Positions 7,694 to 15,775 of a DNA stretch of 38,520 nucleotides are shown here, piece by piece. Position 1 is the first letter of the stretch, and every line of letters starts with the position of its first letter. Made by a program: the position numbers and the translations under genes. The stretch is taken from the NCBI GenBank assembly GCA_023264765.1, contig JAHFVC010000016.1, forward strand, positions 1 to 38,520, given 5' to 3'. The DNA is from Mycobacterium sp. (lineage in GTDB: Bacteria; Actinomycetota; Actinomycetes; Mycobacteriales; Mycobacteriaceae). The notes beneath the pieces are model-generated. The model saw nothing but the letters and a program-made list of their open reading frames with translations, did no database searches and had not been told where the DNA came from.

Positions 7694-8533
7694 ATGAGTG
7701 GAGTGTCGATCATCACAGGCGGTGCGGGCGGGATGGGACTGGCCACGGCCAAGATCCTCGGCAGGGAGCACACCGTCGTGCTGGCCGACAACCGGCGGGA
7801 TCGGCTGGATGCCGCTGCCGACGCACTCACCGAGCTCGGGTTGCAGGCCCGCGCCGTGCACTGTGATGTCACCGACCGGTCCGCGGTCGGGGCGCTGTTC
7901 GAGGCCGCCGCCGGTCTCGGTGCCATCGCCTCGGTGATCCACGCCGCGGGGGTCAGCCCCAGCATGGGCGACGCCGACTACGTGATGCGAACCAATGCAC
8001 TGGGCACGGTCAACGTCAACGAGGCCTTCTTCGCCGGCGCGGGTGAGGGCGCGGTGATCGTCAACGTGGCGTCCATGGCGTCGTACCTGATGCCGGAGGA
8101 GTTCATCCCGGTGGCGCAGTTCCCCCTGGCGCTGACCGATACCGCCGCCTTCGTCGCCGCGATGAGCGCGTCTTACGCCGTCGCGCCCGAGGAAGCCCGC
8201 TCCGGCATGTCCTACGCCGTGAGCAAGAGTTTCGTGAAGTGGTACAGCGCATCTCAGGCCGAGCGGTTCAACGGCAGGGGACTGCGGATCGTCTCGGTGT
8301 CGCCGGGCTCGGTGGACACCGAGATGGGCAAATTGGAAGCGGACGCGGGGGCGGGTGCCATGGTGACCGACTTCGCGGTGCCACGCTGGGGCAAGGCCGA
8401 GGAGATGGCCGAGCTGTTCGCATTCTGCGCCAGCGAGCGGGCCGGCTACCTGACCGGCACCGACATCCTCAACGATGGCGGGGTGGTCGCCTCGATGCGC
8501 GAACGGGCCCGCGTGGCGGCCGAAAAGGCTTGA
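7694..8533 (+). CDS. SDR-family oxidoreductase
   Basis: A 279-aa short-chain dehydrogenase/reductase. ATG 7694 is chosen because a TANNNT box ends 6 nt upstream (leaderless); an in-frame GTG at 7670 lies within the promoter repeats. Motifs: IITGGAGGMGLATAK (cofactor), VIHAAGVSPS (replacing NNAG), VNVASMAS (catalytic Ser) and SYAVSKSFVKWY (YxxxK). Near the C-terminus are VSPGSVDTEMG and the Gly-rich LTGTDILNDGGVVA. A longer loop between the Ser and Tyr motifs (about 50 residues) is typical of hydroxysteroid-type SDRs of actinobacteria. It is monocistronic; its stop is 4 bp from that of the convergent GH16 gene. Confidence 0.9.
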   Translation: MSGVSIITGGAGGMGLATAKILGREHTVVLADNRRDRLDAAADALTELGLQARAVHCDVTDRSAVGALFEAAAGLGAIASVIHAAGVSPSMGDADYVMRTNALGTVNVNEAFFAGAGEGAVIVNVASMASYLMPEEFIPVAQFPLALTDTAAFVAAMSASYAVAPEEARSGMSYAVSKSFVKWYSASQAERFNGRGLRIVSVSPGSVDTEMGKLEADAGAGAMVTDFAVPRWGKAEEMAELFAFCASERAGYLTGTDILNDGGVVASMRERARVAAEKA

Positions 8534-8537
8534 GCCG

Positions 8538-9356
8538 CTACCAAACCCGCACGTAGTCGACGAGCATGTCGGCCGGGTACGTGCCCCCGCCGGGATCGCC
8601 GCCGCCGGAGCCGGCGACCGCGAGGTCGAGAACCGGAAACAGTTGGTAGCCGGGCTGATTGAACTGCCAGTCCGGCAGCGCGTGCGCCGGGACGTCGAAA
8701 TACGGCTGGGCGCCGTCGGCGTAGTCGCGCCAGAACCGCATGCCCGCGTCGTCCCACTGCACGCGCCAGGTGTGCCACCCGCTGTCCACGCTGATGGTCT
8801 GGCTGACGTGTTCACCGCCGTTGAGCTTGGCGTGCACGGCCGTGCCGGGAGCCCATTTGCCGTTGCCGTACCACTCCATGATGTCGACCTCGCCACCGAT
8901 GGTGGGGTCGTTGTTGGCCAGATACCAGGCCGGCCAGCTGCCCGGGGTGAGGCAGTTCAGTTTGATCCGGGCTTCCCAGTTGTGCCCGATTCCGCCCCGC
9001 CATTTGCCGAACAGCTTGCCGCTGTAGAAGGTGTTGCCGTCCTTCGCCGCGCGGAACACGAGGTTGGATTTGCCGTCGACGAACACGTTGCGACGGTCAT
9101 CGCGGTACTGGCCGACATTGCCGGGCAACTCCCAGAACGTCGGATCCTCCATCGACTCGCGGGCCAGTGCCACTTCCCATTTCGACGCGTCGGGCGCCGA
9201 GCCGGCGGGGCCGTCGAACTCGTCGGCGAAGAGGTACCCGCCTGTGGGTGGCGCGGCGGGCGGGGGAGCGACGGGTGCGGCACCCGCGGTGGGTGCGGGC
9301 ATGGCGGCGGACAGCGCGCCGATGCCGGTCAGCAACATCATGTCTCGTCGGTTCAT
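8538..9356 (-). CDS. Secreted glycoside hydrolase family 16 protein
   Basis: A 272-aa protein starting at ATG 9356 with AAAGGA upstream; the frame is open further upstream but only antisense-like. The N-terminus MNRRDMMLLTGIGALSAAM has an Arg pair followed by a hydrophobic stretch, suggesting Tat export. A Pro/Ala linker leads to the GH16 fold (YLFADEFDGPAGSAPDASKW at about 41-60). The catalytic signature ExDxxE is EVDIME at 156-161: E156 would be the nucleophile, E161 the acid/base. GH16 enzymes cleave or transfer beta-1,3/1,4-glucans and related glycans; the substrate cannot be told. It is 13 nt downstream of the MFS-USP gene and likely co-transcribed. Confidence 0.9.
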   Translation of the reverse strand: MNRRDMMLLTGIGALSAAMPAPTAGAAPVAPPPAAPPTGGYLFADEFDGPAGSAPDASKWEVALARESMEDPTFWELPGNVGQYRDDRRNVFVDGKSNLVFRAAKDGNTFYSGKLFGKWRGGIGHNWEARIKLNCLTPGSWPAWYLANNDPTIGGEVDIMEWYGNGKWAPGTAVHAKLNGGEHVSQTISVDSGWHTWRVQWDDAGMRFWRDYADGAQPYFDVPAHALPDWQFNQPGYQLFPVLDLAVAGSGGGDPGGGTYPADMLVDYVRVW

Positions 9357-9369
9357 CAACGGGTTCCTT

Positions 9370-11346
9370 TCAGTCACCGGCCGACACGAGATCGGGGACC
9401 TGCGGCACGATGAGCACGGGGATGTCGGTGTGCGCGACGACCGCCGCTGCGACACTGCCCTGCAGGTGACCCAGTAATCCGTTGCGGCGGTGCGGTCCGA
9501 GCACGATCAGGCTTGCCTGGTATTCCTTGGCCGTCGCCACGATGCCCTGCCACGTAGGCGACGCCTCGACGGCCTTACTGCACACCTCGAATCCTGCCCC
9601 GGCGGCCAGCCGGGCGCCATAGGCTGCGGTCTGCTCGGCGGATCGGCGCACCTCAGCGGCTTTGTCGGCGTCCAGGTGCCGGCCGTCGGCCGGCGTGAAT
9701 CCGACGTCGACGGGCTGCCAGACGCACACCACGAGGGCTTGGCGGCCGGGCGGCAGGGCCGCCGCGGCTGCCGAGATGGCGGTGGCGGCCCGCTCCGAGC
9801 CGTCGTAGGCGATGATGACGGGACCGGGCGACCCCGCGAAGGACGGCGGCGGCGCAGGGGCGGACACGGGTTCGGCCACCGGCTCCGGCACCGGCAGTCC
9901 GCGGCGCAGCCGGGCCAGCAACGGTGGCGAGTACCAGGCCGGTGATTCACCGTCCAGGAACAGGTCGAGGTCGGGCGTCTGTGGCCGCGCGCCGCTCAGG
10001 ACGTAGACCGCCACGCCGAAGACGGCGCCGGCGATGGACAGCCCGAACCCGATCCACAGGGCGATCCCGGTGCCGGTGACCAAGTCATCGGCGGCGGTCG
10101 AGGCGAAATGGGCGAAGATCGGCGCCACCATGAACGCCGCCACCGCGCGCAGCAGCTCGATGATCGCGAAGACGCGCTGCAAGCTGTTGGACTTCAGGGA
10201 GAAACCGGCGACGAACAGCGCGGGTGCGACCGTGGCGCCGAGCGCCAGGCCGGTCAGCGCCGACCCGAGCAGCGCCAGCGGCTGATTGCCGGGCAGCGAG
10301 AGCCGGAACACCAGGATCCCGGCAGCGAGCAAGGCCATGCCGACCAGCGGCAGGTAGTGCATCGCGCGCCGGGAGATCACGATGCCGAACACCACGGCCA
10401 TCACCACTGCGCCACCGAGCTCGGGCAGATAGATCAGCCCCACCTGCACCGGGCTGAAGCTGAGCAGGAAGACGTTGGCGGTCAGTGCGGTGGCGGCAAC
10501 CGACGCGGCGGCCGCGAACAGGGCGACGCCGACACCGGCGACCGGAATGGCGCTGGTGAGCATGGTGCGGATGGTCAGCAACGGCCTCTTGGCCCGGAAC
10601 TGGTAGACGATCAGCGCGACGATCAGCGCCAGGCCGCCGAGCATGGGCCCGGTCACGGCCATGTCCCCGAAGCCGTGGGTGGTCAGCTGCGCGGCGCCGA
10701 CGAATGCCGCGGTGCATCCGGTCGTGGCCAGCGCGATGGCCCAGAGATCCCGGGGCGCGTCCCGGTCGGCGGGCGGGGCGTCGTCGAACGTCAGCGCGGC
10801 CAGGACCAGTGCCGTCACCGCGATGGCGGCGACGATCCAGAACAGTGGACGCCACGCCTGCGCTTCGGCTTGCACACCCCCGACGAATGGACCGAGTGCG
10901 ACGGCCCCGAACACGCACATGTTCATGATCACGGCGGTGTTGCGCAGCTTGTCGCGTGGGAAGCCGATGGTCAGCGGCGGGGCGGCCGCGATGAGCAGCA
11001 TGCTGGTGGACAGCCCCTGCAGCACGTGACCGCCGATGAACATGCCCGCGTTCTGGGCCGAGGCGGCCAATACCGATCCCAGGACCAGCAGGACCGCGTA
11101 GCCGAGCAGCATGCGGCGCTGGGGCAGATGCTGGGCGAACTGGACGGCCAGGACCGTGCCGACCGCGTAGGCCGCATTGCCGAGTCCGGCAGACAGGCTC
11201 ATCTGCTGGGCGGTCATGTGCAGGTCCGCGGAGATGATGGGCACCAGCGGGTCGAGTGCCGCTGACAGCGCGAGGTAGGGGATCAGCGCGAGCGTGACCA
11301 TCGCGGCCACGGCCGGGTAACGGCCGGCGAGCGGACCTTGGCGCAT
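9370..11346 (-). CDS. MFS transporter fused to a C-terminal universal stress protein domain
   Basis: A 658-aa fusion. Residues 1 to about 440 form a major facilitator with roughly 14 hydrophobic segments (DHA2/drug-exporter-like: PYLALSAALDPLVPIISADLH, loop QHLPQRRML, VLQGLSTSMLLIAAAPPL, GPFVGGVQAEAQAWRPLFWI). A Pro-rich linker follows. About 509-658 is a UspA domain starting VIIAYDGSERAATAI, with the nucleotide-binding end GPHRRNGLLGHLQGSVA. Exporters usually lack such a domain; here a cytosolic ATP-type sensor is tethered to the carrier. ATG 11346 is preferred to an in-frame TTG 33 bases upstream, though neither has a strong ribosome site. It precedes the GH16 gene in the same transcript. 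Substrate unknown. Confidence 0.88.
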   Translation of the reverse strand: MRQGPLAGRYPAVAAMVTLALIPYLALSAALDPLVPIISADLHMTAQQMSLSAGLGNAAYAVGTVLAVQFAQHLPQRRMLLGYAVLLVLGSVLAASAQNAGMFIGGHVLQGLSTSMLLIAAAPPLTIGFPRDKLRNTAVIMNMCVFGAVALGPFVGGVQAEAQAWRPLFWIVAAIAVTALVLAALTFDDAPPADRDAPRDLWAIALATTGCTAAFVGAAQLTTHGFGDMAVTGPMLGGLALIVALIVYQFRAKRPLLTIRTMLTSAIPVAGVGVALFAAAASVAATALTANVFLLSFSPVQVGLIYLPELGGAVVMAVVFGIVISRRAMHYLPLVGMALLAAGILVFRLSLPGNQPLALLGSALTGLALGATVAPALFVAGFSLKSNSLQRVFAIIELLRAVAAFMVAPIFAHFASTAADDLVTGTGIALWIGFGLSIAGAVFGVAVYVLSGARPQTPDLDLFLDGESPAWYSPPLLARLRRGLPVPEPVAEPVSAPAPPPSFAGSPGPVIIAYDGSERAATAISAAAAALPPGRQALVVCVWQPVDVGFTPADGRHLDADKAAEVRRSAEQTAAYGARLAAGAGFEVCSKAVEASPTWQGIVATAKEYQASLIVLGPHRRNGLLGHLQGSVAAAVVAHTDIPVLIVPQVPDLVSAGD

Positions 11347-11747
11347 CAGCGGAGCCCGAAACTGTGAATTTGCTGCCAATTGCGCGCAGCAAGGGGCCGG
11401 CTGGTCATCCGGAATGGGTCGGCCACGTGTTGCTGCAACTCCTTCGGCGGGGCATTTGTTCCGCGATCGCTGCGCGGGAACACCCGACTGTCGACTGTTC
11501 GCTTCTATTACCCACGCCGAGAGACATTTTCACCGGTAGGGCGGGACGCGGCAACAGCATCGTCAGCCGCGGAGACGGGTCAACTCTAGCGGTCTTCGCG
11601 CACGTGGGCCGACTCAGGTCGGGATCGGAAGGACGAGCAAACGCGATATTTCGTTTCCAAACACTAATTAGCTGCCTTCGGCCGTAGCCAAGGATGCCGT
11701 GCCGCACATCACGTAACACCAGAACCGCGGGTGACGATCAACCAATC
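11347..11747. other. Divergent intergenic region, MFS-USP / cutinase
   Basis: About 400 bp between divergent starts with no convincing gene. Open frames on both strands lack ribosome sites and recognisable content. The sequence becomes more AT-rich toward the cutinase side, with an 8-bp palindrome CTAATTAG (about 11665-11672) that could be part of a promoter. No clear operator, RNA gene or terminator is visible. Confidence 0.4.
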
Positions 11748-12566
11748 GTGATTCGTCGGGTAACAGCAGTGTTTGCGGGCATGCTTCTCGCCTCAGGACT
11801 TGTCGGCCTGTCCACCGGCGCCGCGTCGGCGGCGCCTGGCTGTGCGGACTACCACTGGATCGGTGCCGCGGGCTCCGGCCAGCGCGACGCCGCGCACCTG
11901 GCCGCCAACGCCGGCATGGGGGACGTGGTCTATCAGTCGTTCCTGCAGCTGCAGAGTGCGCTGGCAGCCAGCGGACGGACCATCACCGCCGAGGCCGTGC
12001 AGTACCCGGCCGCCCCCGTACCTGCAGATGGCGGACTGCGTGGGTGGGCCAACTTCATGGACAGCGTCCACGACGGCACCGATGCCGCGGCCGACCAGCT
12101 GGAGGCCTTCAGCAAGCAGTGCCCCGCCACCAAGGTGGTGCTCGCGGGCTACTCGCAGGGCGCCATGGTGATGCACCGCAACCTGCACGACCTCGCCGAC
12201 GATCCGCAGGTGGTCGCCGCGCTGCTCGTCGCCGACGGCGACCGGCTGCCCGTCGACACCACCATCAACATGGGTTCGGCCGCGCTGGCGCCGGGCATCG
12301 GCAAAGGTGTCGCGCAGGAGCATTCGTTCCTGGCGTCGACGGATACCTCGATGCTCCCGGCCGGCATCGGCGCGCGCACCGTGAGCGTGTGCGATGTGGG
12401 CGACCCGGTATGTGACTCGGTGCCCGATCAGGACTCGATGTCGCAGGCGGGTATCGCCATCCACACCGGCTACGCACCGACGGCCGCAGGGCCGCACGCC
12501 TGGGGCGCCCCGCTGTACAACCTGGTGGTGTCCTCAGAGGTGCAGCCCGCTCAGACCCTCCGGTAG
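11748..12566 (+). CDS. Cutinase-family secreted esterase
   Basis: An alpha/beta-hydrolase of about 272 aa with a signal peptide (VIRRVTAVFAGMLLASGLVG, then GAASAAPGC). GTG 11748 gives a normal-length signal; an in-frame ATG at 11694 would add 18 residues and cannot be excluded. The nucleophile elbow is GYSQG (in VVLAGYSQGAMV). The catalytic Asp is in the Cys-bracketed CDVGDPVC, and His in IAIHTGYAP. Mycobacterial cutinase-like proteins hydrolyse lipid or polyester esters at the cell surface or outside the cell. An unusually long insert separates nucleophile and Asp (AALLVADGDRLPVDTTINMGS onward), so this is not a minimal Culp. The 3' end overlaps the convergent helR gene by 33 nt. Confidence 0.82.
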   Translation: MIRRVTAVFAGMLLASGLVGLSTGAASAAPGCADYHWIGAAGSGQRDAAHLAANAGMGDVVYQSFLQLQSALAASGRTITAEAVQYPAAPVPADGGLRGWANFMDSVHDGTDAAADQLEAFSKQCPATKVVLAGYSQGAMVMHRNLHDLADDPQVVAALLVADGDRLPVDTTINMGSAALAPGIGKGVAQEHSFLASTDTSMLPAGIGARTVSVCDVGDPVCDSVPDQDSMSQAGIAIHTGYAPTAAGPHAWGAPLYNLVVSSEVQPAQTLR

Positions 12567-14732
12567 CGCTTCGGTGTGCAGCACGCCCAGGCGCTGGGTG
12601 GCCCTGGTCAGCGCGACGTAGAGGTCCGCCGCACCGCGGACCCCCGCTGCCAGGATCGCCGCGGGCTCCACCAGCAGCACCGCGTCGTACTCCAGGCCCT
12701 TGGTTTCCGACGGTGGCACGGTACCCGGCATGCCGGGCGGGCCGATCACCACACTGGTGCCCGGTAGTCGGTCTTCTTCAGCGACGAATTGTGCTATCGC
12801 CGAGGATAATTCGTCGGCTTTCACCCGGCGGGCCCAGGGCTGGAAGCCCGATGCGCGCACCGACTCCGGCGGGGTCACCTCGGGCGCGAAATCCGCCAGC
12901 ACCGACGCGGCGACCGCCATGATCTCCGACGGGGTCCGGTAGTTCACCGACAGCGAGCGATACACCCAGCGGCCGGGCACATAGGGGTCGAGCATCTCGG
13001 CCCACGACCGGGCGCCGGCTTCGGAGCGTCGCTGGGCCAGATCGCCGACGATGGTGAAGGACCGCGCGGGGCACCGGCGCATCAGCACCCGCCAATCCAT
13101 CGCGGACAGTTCCTGCGCCTCGTCGACGACCACATGGCGGTACGTCCAATCGCGATCGGCGGCAGCACGTTCCACGAGATCGCGGTTGTCGCGTTCGACG
13201 AACCGGTCGGCGAGGTCCTCCGCCGCCAGGACGTCCTGGGCCAGCAGGCGGTCCTCGTCGTCCATCAGTTCCTCGCGGGCGACCATGAGGTCCAGCACAC
13301 CCTTGGCGTAGTCCTCCTGCCTCTTGCGTTCGCGGGCGGCGGCCTTGTCGGCGGCGCTGTCCCGGCCGAGCAGATCGACCAGTTCGTCGAGGAGCGGCAC
13401 GTCCGACACCGTCCACGCGGCGCCGTCTGCGCGCCACAGCGACTCGTCGGCGCCGGCGGCCTTCAGCCGATCCTGTGACGAATAAAGTTCTGACAGCAGT
13501 GATTCCGGGGTGAGGAGTGGCCACAGCGCTTCGATCGCGGCGTGGAAGGCGGTGTTCTCGGCAAGATCCTCCAGCAGGTCGGATCGCATCTGCTCCCAGG
13601 CGTTCTTGTCCGACCGCGACAACCAGCCCTTGCCGATCCGTGCGATCGCGCGTTCGGTGAGGACGTAGGTGATGATGTCGATGAACACCGCGCGGGCCCG
13701 ATTGTGCGGGTGACCGCTGCCGCGGGCCTCTTCCAGAGCCCACTGCGCGGTCTCGGCGTCGATCCGGCTGGTGACATCGGAGAGTTCGATGAGCAACGGC
13801 TCGTCGGGGACGCGCTGCCGGTCGGCGACCGCCGCGGCCAGCACGTCGAGCATCTGCAGAGAGCCCTTGATCTTCGCGACCTCGGGGGCGTCCTCGGCGG
13901 TGACCCGCAGCCCGGGTACCAGGTCGCCGGTGGTGGTGAAGACGACATCGGTCTCACCGAGCGAGGGCAGCACCCGTCCGATGTGATCGAGAAAGGCCGG
14001 GCTGGGCCCGACCACGAGGGCGCCGTGACGTTCGATCTGTTCGCGGCGGGTGTAGAGCAGGTAGGCCACCCGGTGCAGGGCCACCACTGTCTTGCCGGTC
14101 CCGGGTCCGCCCTCGATGACCAGCACGCCGGGGTGATCCAGCCGGATGATCTCGTCCTGCTCGGCCTGGATGGTGGCGACGATGTCGCGCATGCCGTCGC
14201 CGCGCGGCGCGTTGACCGCGGCCAGCAGCGCGGCGTCGCCCCCGGTGGTGGCGTCGGGCCTGCCGAGCGCCTCGTCGGTGAACCCGACCAGTGCGCGGCC
14301 GAGTGTGCGGAACTGACGGCGGCGGCGCATGCTCTCGGGATTCGCGGCGGTGGCCGTGTAGAAGGCCCGGGATGCGGGCGCGCGCCAGTCGAGCAGCACG
14401 GGCTCGTAGCCGTCGGTCGGATCGAACAGGCCGAGGCGCCCGATGTACAGCGCCTCGCCCTCCTCGGAATCCAGACGCCCGAAGCACAGACCGCTGTCCG
14501 CGACGTCGAGGCGGTTCATCTCCCTGGCCAGCGCGCGGACACTGACGTCGCGATCCAGCAGGGTGGCCCCGTCTTGGGCGTCGATGTCGCCGCGCAGCGC
14601 CGCGTCGTAGCGGCGCTTGGCAGCCGCGCGATCGTTGTCCAGCCGGGAGTAGAGCCGATCCACGTATTGCCGTTCGGACCGTAGCTCGTCGTCGTATCCG
14701 CCAGTTCCCGCCGTCGCAGTTCCGGTAGTCAC
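12534..14732 (-). CDS. helR: HelD/HelR-type RNA polymerase recycling ATPase
   Basis: A 732-aa SF1-like ATPase. GTG 14732 is preferred because GGGGGGAA lies 4-5 nt upstream; a TTG four codons earlier is the alternative. The N-terminus is a helical arm (LRSERQYVDRLYSRLDNDRAAAKRR), which in HelD proteins enters the RNA polymerase secondary channel. Walker A is GGPGTGKT (near residue 210), Walker B VVVDEAQELS (about 545), and later motifs are TIVGDLAQRRS, VNYRTPSEI and YVALTRATQRLGVLH. The insert between the lobes lacks similarity to UvrD and matches actinobacterial class II HelD. Such proteins detach stalled polymerase, and HelR protects against rifampicin in some mycobacteria. It is 48 nt downstream of an HxlR-type gene; the gap contains a hairpin. 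Confidence 0.85.
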   Translation of the reverse strand: MTTGTATAGTGGYDDELRSERQYVDRLYSRLDNDRAAAKRRYDAALRGDIDAQDGATLLDRDVSVRALAREMNRLDVADSGLCFGRLDSEEGEALYIGRLGLFDPTDGYEPVLLDWRAPASRAFYTATAANPESMRRRRQFRTLGRALVGFTDEALGRPDATTGGDAALLAAVNAPRGDGMRDIVATIQAEQDEIIRLDHPGVLVIEGGPGTGKTVVALHRVAYLLYTRREQIERHGALVVGPSPAFLDHIGRVLPSLGETDVVFTTTGDLVPGLRVTAEDAPEVAKIKGSLQMLDVLAAAVADRQRVPDEPLLIELSDVTSRIDAETAQWALEEARGSGHPHNRARAVFIDIITYVLTERAIARIGKGWLSRSDKNAWEQMRSDLLEDLAENTAFHAAIEALWPLLTPESLLSELYSSQDRLKAAGADESLWRADGAAWTVSDVPLLDELVDLLGRDSAADKAAARERKRQEDYAKGVLDLMVAREELMDDEDRLLAQDVLAAEDLADRFVERDNRDLVERAAADRDWTYRHVVVDEAQELSAMDWRVLMRRCPARSFTIVGDLAQRRSEAGARSWAEMLDPYVPGRWVYRSLSVNYRTPSEIMAVAASVLADFAPEVTPPESVRASGFQPWARRVKADELSSAIAQFVAEEDRLPGTSVVIGPPGMPGTVPPSETKGLEYDAVLLVEPAAILAAGVRGAADLYVALTRATQRLGVLHTEALPEGLSGLHL

Positions 14733-14746
14733 AGTTCCCCCCAACG

Positions 14747-14773
14747 CACCCGAACGGCCATGAGTTCCGGGTG
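14747..14773 (-). terminator. Hairpin between HxlR gene and helR (terminator or leader element)
   Basis: On the minus strand CACCCGGAAC pairs with GTTCGGGTG: nine base pairs with one bulged G and an 8-nt loop. It follows the HxlR stop by 7 nt and precedes the helR ribosome site. There is no U-tract, so it is not a classical intrinsic terminator. It could terminate HxlR transcripts in the mycobacterial style or affect helR expression. Confidence 0.45.
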
Positions 14774-14780
14774 TGAGGAG

Positions 14781-15464
14781 TCAGGTGCGCACAGGCGCAT
14801 CGCCCGGCAGGCGCCGCTCGACGATACCGGTCAGCTCGGCCATCGCCGCAGGATCGCCGGTCACCTCCAGGTCGCCGTGGGCGATCGCCTCACGCAAGGT
14901 GACGTGCCTGCCTGCGATCGCGAGGAAGGTCGCGGCCGTCGTCACGATGGTGACGTCGGCGTCGGGGTTCTCGCCCGCGGCGACCCGCATCCGGCCGGCC
15001 CGCACCCGCAGCCAGGCGCTGCTGTCGTCGATGTGGAACTGATAGACCGCGGTGAAATCGGCAGCCACCTCGTCGTCATCGGCGGCCGCGAGGAAACCCA
15101 GGGCCCATTCGGCGCGAAACGTCTCGTCGACGGAGTCCGCCGAAGCCATCTGGTGCCGAGCTCCCCACAGGGCCAGGGGGACGGTGGCTTTGGCCAGTTC
15201 GACGCCGGACGGCGTCAGTTCGTAGGCGACCGCGGCGTTGGGCTGGTCGAGGATGAGCTTGCGTGCGACGACACCGTCGGCTTCCAGTTGGCGGACCCGG
15301 GTGGCCAGCAGGCTGGTGCCGATCCCGGTCAGCGCATCGGCCAGCTGGGTGTACCGCTTCGGCCCGGACGCCAACTCCCGCACGATCAGCAGCGTCCAGC
15401 GTTCCCCCACCACGTCGAGGGCGTGGGCGAGACCGCAGAACTGACCGTAATTGCGCCTGGACAT
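14781..15464 (-). CDS. HxlR-family regulator fused to an SCP2-like domain
   Basis: A 227-aa protein starting at ATG 15464 (MSRRNYGQFCGLAHALDVVG). The N-terminal winged helix is HxlR-type: conserved Cys near residue 10, VGERWTLLIVRELASGPKRYTQL, TGIGTSLLATRVRQLEADGVV and a YELTPSG wing. Residues from about 115 on form an SCP2/sterol-carrier-like domain (FTAVYQFHIDDSSAWLRVRAG, VTIVTTAATFLAIAGRHVTLREAI, GDLEVTGDPAAMAEL), probably a lipid- or ligand-sensing module. It is divergent from a 65-aa orphan gene across an AT-rich inverted repeat, and codirectional with helR, which it may co-transcribe or regulate. Ligand unknown. Confidence 0.88.
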   Translation of the reverse strand: MSRRNYGQFCGLAHALDVVGERWTLLIVRELASGPKRYTQLADALTGIGTSLLATRVRQLEADGVVARKLILDQPNAAVAYELTPSGVELAKATVPLALWGARHQMASADSVDETFRAEWALGFLAAADDDEVAADFTAVYQFHIDDSSAWLRVRAGRMRVAAGENPDADVTIVTTAATFLAIAGRHVTLREAIAHGDLEVTGDPAAMAELTGIVERRLPGDAPVRT

Positions 15465-15512
15465 GATCGACAACCCTACCGGAGCGCTCCTGAATGTATG
15501 TGCAAACTGAAA

Positions 15513-15544
15513 TAACATAGTGCTTACTTCAAAATCTTATGTTA
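15513..15544. promoter_or_regulatory. Inverted repeat with back-to-back -10 boxes (HxlR / 65-aa gene)
   Basis: TAACATA (15513-15519) and TATGTTA (15538-15544) form a perfect 7-bp inverted repeat with 18-bp spacing. Each arm contains TATGTT, a TANNNT -10 match, reading outward: leftward toward the HxlR gene, rightward toward the 65-aa gene. Outside the arms GAAA/TTTC extends the symmetry with a 2-nt offset. The stretch is AT-rich compared with its surroundings, as expected for divergent promoters with a shared operator. Confidence 0.6.
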
Positions 15545-15577
15545 CGTTTCCGGCAGGCACGAAAAGGGGAAGATGCC

Positions 15578-15775
15578 ATGGCTGCACTGACCAATTCAGG
15601 TACCCCGGCGAGAGCGCGCCGGCTGGTGATGGCGCTGATGAACGTCCTCGCGCGCGAATGGCTGGCGGAATCGGAGCAGTCCGAGCCGGGTCCCAAGCGC
15701 AGGCGGTACTACCCGCCCAAACGGGATCGTGTCATAGAAGAGGCGGCCATGTCACGCGAGATGTATCGACTCTGA
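15578..15775 (+). CDS. Small basic protein of unknown function (65 aa)
   Basis: Not recognised. ATG 15578 has AAAGGGGAAG about 6 nt upstream, and GC-rich third codon positions support real coding. The protein begins with a small Ala/Thr-rich segment. A helix rich in Met/Leu/Ala follows (LVMALMNVLAREWLAESEQ, residues 16-34), then a strongly basic Pro/Tyr stretch (PKRRRYYPPKRDR, about 39-51) and a short acidic helix. No signal peptide or membrane segment is evident. It is divergent from the HxlR-SCP2 regulator across the paired promoters, so it is the most likely direct target of that regulator. Its 3' end overlaps the convergent PadR gene by 24 nt. A nucleic-acid- or membrane-surface-binding role would fit the basic patch but is a guess. 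Confidence 0.65.
   Translation: MAALTNSGTPARARRLVMALMNVLAREWLAESEQSEPGPKRRRYYPPKRDRVIEEAAMSREMYRL

Noticed and set aside
11460-11520. GGAAC...GTT resembling a SigH/SigE promoter upstream of the cutinase
   Set aside because: Spacing is about 15 nt rather than the usual 16-20, and the second half is weak.
11364-11719. Open frames on both strands (about 107 and 104 codons) in the MFS/cutinase gap
   Set aside because: No ribosome site, no domain, and they overlap each other in antisense; the gap is the divergent promoter region of two genes.
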